64,000 nt of DNA, from positions 18,716 to 82,715 of the forward strand of contig JAUHXR010000002.1 of NCBI GenBank assembly GCA_030426845.1, in the 5' to 3' direction. The stretch's first letter is position 1. Every line of letters starts with the position of its first letter. The notes under the pieces were generated by a model. It was not told the DNA's origin, did no database searches, and worked only from the letters and a program-made list of their open reading frames with translations. Both the position numbers and the translations under genes were made by a program. The DNA comes from Polyangia bacterium (lineage in GTDB: Bacteria > Myxococcota_A > Polyangia > Polyangiales > Sandaracinaceae). This document shows, in pieces, positions 61,964 through 64,000 of the stretch.

Positions 61964-62755
61964 GTGGGGGAGTGGCTGAGCCAGGCGGGCTGGATCGACC
62001 TCGGCGGCGCCGTCGCGGGGCTCTTCGTCGGCCTCACCGCGTTCAGCGTCCTGATGGGCTTCGTCCTCGAGCGCGCCTACCGCGATCGCCGCCGCGTCTG
62101 GGACGTCCCGCTCAAGCGCGGTCAGCTCCAGAAGGAGCTCATCGGCACGGTCATCTTCGTTGCGCTCTGGGTCCCGCTCCTCACCGCCGCGCTGAAGACC
62201 GGCGTCCTCCGCGTCGTCAGCGACGCCCCCATCTGGGTCGAGGTGCTCACCTTCTTCGTCTGCTGGGTGAGCTTCCAGTGGGCCTACTGGTTCATGCACC
62301 GCGCGATGCACCACCCGCGGCTGTTCTTCATGCACCGCTGGCACCACGAGTCGCTCGTCACGACGCCGCTCACCGGCCTCTCGATGAGCCCGTGGGAGGC
62401 GATCGGCTGGTACGTCTGCCTCCTCGGCCCCGCCGCGGCGCTCAGCGCGGCCGGCCTGCTCGGCGGCTGGGGCCTGCTCGTCTTCTTCGTCATGCACTGG
62501 TACGGCAACATCGTCGGCCACGCGAACGCCGAGACCCTGCCGCGCTTCCTCGGGACGCGCCTCGGCACGGCGGTCTCCGGCAACGTCCTCTTCCACGCCC
62601 TCCACCACGCGCGCTTCGATGGCCACTACGGCTTCGGCACGGCGCTGCAAGATCGCTTGCTCGGTACCGAGTTCGACGACTGGATGTCGCTCCACGCCAA
62701 GGTGTTCGACGGCGCGCCGATGCAGAGCCTGCGCGAGCGGGGCGAGCCCAACTGA
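61964..62755 (+). CDS. Fatty acid hydroxylase superfamily membrane enzyme
   Basis: A 263-aa di-iron membrane enzyme. The His boxes are HRAMHH, HRWHHE, and HALHHARFDGHYGF, in the right order and spacing for the sterol desaturase/fatty acid hydroxylase family, with hydrophobic helices between them. It would hydroxylate or desaturate a lipid, e.g. a fatty acid or sterol-like carotenoid. The GTG at 61964 includes the first hydrophobic helix (GGAVAGLFVGLTAFSVLMGF); a later ATG would cut it. Confidence 0.88.
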   Translation: MGEWLSQAGWIDLGGAVAGLFVGLTAFSVLMGFVLERAYRDRRRVWDVPLKRGQLQKELIGTVIFVALWVPLLTAALKTGVLRVVSDAPIWVEVLTFFVCWVSFQWAYWFMHRAMHHPRLFFMHRWHHESLVTTPLTGLSMSPWEAIGWYVCLLGPAAALSAAGLLGGWGLLVFFVMHWYGNIVGHANAETLPRFLGTRLGTAVSGNVLFHALHHARFDGHYGFGTALQDRLLGTEFDDWMSLHAKVFDGAPMQSLRERGEPN

Positions 62756-62782
62756 GCCGCGCCGCGCTATCCTCGAGCGCGG

Positions 62783-63526
62783 ATGGACGGGCTCCAGATC
62801 GACGACGACGGCTTCTCGATCACCCACGACTTCTGGCGGTGGCTGTGGTGGGCGCCCGGCGACACTCCGCGGGCCGGCGACGCGGAGGCCTCGAGCCGCA
62901 CGCGCCTCGAGTGGCGCGACGTCGTTCGCCTCGACGCGACCGGGCCCTTCCCGACCCTCGACGTCCGCTACCACACCGGCCACGACGTGCGCCGCCTGGC
63001 GATCACCCCGCGCCGCAGCCCGACCGCGGCCGACCTCGACCGGCTGCGGAGCCTCTTCGATCGGGCTCGTGAGCACCTCGAGCCGAGCGAGGTGCGGAGC
63101 GGCTGGGTGACCGCGCCCGACCTCGAGTGGGAGCCGTTCGAGCGGTGGCCCGAGGAGGAGGAGGCGGTGATGGCTTCGCCCTACCGCCAGGCGCCCGACG
63201 AGCACGAGCAGGTCCGCGCGATCCGCACCCCGCCGGGGCCCTACGAGTCGCTCCTGCAGTGGCTCGACTCCTCGCCGGAGCGGCCGTGGCTCGAGCACCC
63301 GCGCCGCGTCGTGGTGACCGACCGCTACGTCTGCGTGGAGCGCCGGGATCGCCGCCGCGTGCGGGTAGACCGCGATCGCCTCCGCGGCCGCCGGCGCACC
63401 GACGACGGCGACCGCGCCTACTACTACGGTCGCCGCCTCCGCCTGCTCCTGCCGCTCCGCGACGACGCCTGCCCGGTGGTCTGGGCGCTCGACCGGGACT
63501 GCCTGCGCATCGTCGGCGCCGACTGA
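62783..63526 (+). CDS. Protein of unknown function
   Basis: A 247-aa soluble protein, Arg- and Asp-rich. The N-terminus (LQIDDDGFSITHDFWRWLWW) and repeated beta segments suggest a PH-like or similar fold, but no domain is certain. The last third is highly basic (DRRRVRVDRDRLRGRRR). It follows the hydroxylase gene after 27 nt. Confidence 0.65.
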   Translation: MDGLQIDDDGFSITHDFWRWLWWAPGDTPRAGDAEASSRTRLEWRDVVRLDATGPFPTLDVRYHTGHDVRRLAITPRRSPTAADLDRLRSLFDRAREHLEPSEVRSGWVTAPDLEWEPFERWPEEEEAVMASPYRQAPDEHEQVRAIRTPPGPYESLLQWLDSSPERPWLEHPRRVVVTDRYVCVERRDRRRVRVDRDRLRGRRRTDDGDRAYYYGRRLRLLLPLRDDACPVVWALDRDCLRIVGAD

Positions 63527-63535
63527 ACGGAGCGC

Positions 63536-64000
63536 TCAGGCGTTCGCCTCCGCGCTCGGAGCGGGCTGCTCCGCCGCCGCGACCGCCTGCACCTCGACCT
63601 CGATCGCGATCCGCTCCCCGACCAGCACGCCGCCGGCCTCGAGCGCCTGGTTCCAGGTGAGCCCAAACTCGCGCCGGTCGATCGACGTCGTCGCCGCGAA
63701 CGCGACCCGCTGGTTCCCCCACGGGTCCTGGGCCTGGCCGTTGAACTCCGTCTCGAGCACCACCTCGCGCGTCACGTCGCGGATCGTGAGCTCGCCGTGC
63801 ACCCGGTAGCCGTCGCCGGACGCCTCCACGCGCGTGCTGACGAACCGCAGCGTCGGGAACTGCTCGACGTCGAAGAAGTCGGCCGAGCGCAGGTGGTTGT
63901 CGCGGTCGGCGACCCCGGTGTCGATGCTCGCTGCGTCGATCTCGACCTCCACCTTGAGATCGCCGAGCGCCTTCGGGTCGAGCGTGGCGACGCCCTTCCA
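63536..64000 (-). CDS. YceI-like protein (N-terminus beyond the window)
   Basis: The C-terminal 154 residues of a YceI-family lipocalin-like protein. IDAASIDTGVADRDNHLRSADFFDVEQFP is the family signature (cited here in pieces: NHLRS and FFDVEQFP), followed by GELTIRDVTR and later FGLTWNQALEAGGVLVGE. These proteins bind isoprenoid lipids in the periplasm. The gene runs off the right edge with its signal peptide outside. An acidic/Ala-rich tail ends it. Confidence 0.88.
   Translation of the reverse strand, partial: WKGVATLDPKALGDLKVEVEIDAASIDTGVADRDNHLRSADFFDVEQFPTLRFVSTRVEASGDGYRVHGELTIRDVTREVVLETEFNGQAQDPWGNQRVAFAATTSIDRREFGLTWNQALEAGGVLVGERIAIEVEVQAVAAAEQPAPSAEANA

Overview
The window is high-GC DNA from a bacterium that looks like a Myxococcota member, probably Polyangiales (Sandaracinus-like). 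This is inferred from four things: many lipoproteins with D-A-G repeat linkers behind a lipobox, MopE-like Cys/Asp-rich motifs, abundant FHA, CHAT and caspase-type proteins, and dense GC-rich coding. No rRNA or other species marker is present, so the taxonomy is an inference.

Region 1 (1-17042) is the right-hand part of an integrated temperate phage. It ends at the 3' end of a tRNA-Thr(CGT) gene (17042-17114, minus strand) and runs off the left edge inside the large terminase gene. A minus-strand operon (8788 to 1) carries membrane/lysis genes, a NUMOD4-HNH homing endonuclease, a Dam-type methyltransferase, an HNH-TPR protein, an O-like replication protein with palindromic iterons inside its own gene, a DnaC-like helicase loader, a Cys-rich lipoprotein and the terminase genes. 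A switch region (9559-10425) holds two XRE regulators and TACGG-type operator repeats. A plus-strand operon of 16 genes (10425-16635) ends in a tyrosine integrase. In both operons almost every junction is a 4-nt (ATGA/GTGA/CTGA) or 8-nt overlap, and this decides many of the GTG starts.

Region 2 (17175-25262) is chromosome: a zinc-ribbon protein, threonine aldolase, an acidic protein, an outer-membrane barrel candidate, then a phospho-signalling group (zinc ribbon-FHA-FHA protein, PP2C phosphatase with a PEGA tail, FHA-TM-trypsin-like protease).

Region 3 (35440 down to 25302) is the most system-like part. Six minus-strand genes follow one another: ECF sigma factor, one-pass membrane protein, CHAT caspase-like protease with helical repeats, subtilisin-like lipoprotein protease, Cys-rich/RCC1 lipoprotein, and TPR protein. 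The first four are joined by 4-nt overlaps. I read this as a sigma-controlled envelope protease module.

Region 4 (35582-64000) holds a SulP transporter, TPR and membrane proteins, a phosphohexomutase, a vWA lipoprotein, a Kazal-like lipoprotein, a SNF2 ATPase, a matrixin-like lipoprotein lacking its first zinc ligand, two CxxCH lipoproteins, a BoxD/PaaZ-type aldehyde dehydrogenase, two adjacent POT peptide transporters, a metacaspase with beta-sandwich repeats next to a smaller protein sharing one of those repeats, a VanZ-like membrane protein, a fatty acid hydroxylase and a YceI protein cut by the right edge. If the doubtful TTG-start gene at 42252-42506 is not real, 42195-42578 is the only stretch over 300 bases without a gene, and I see nothing else in it.
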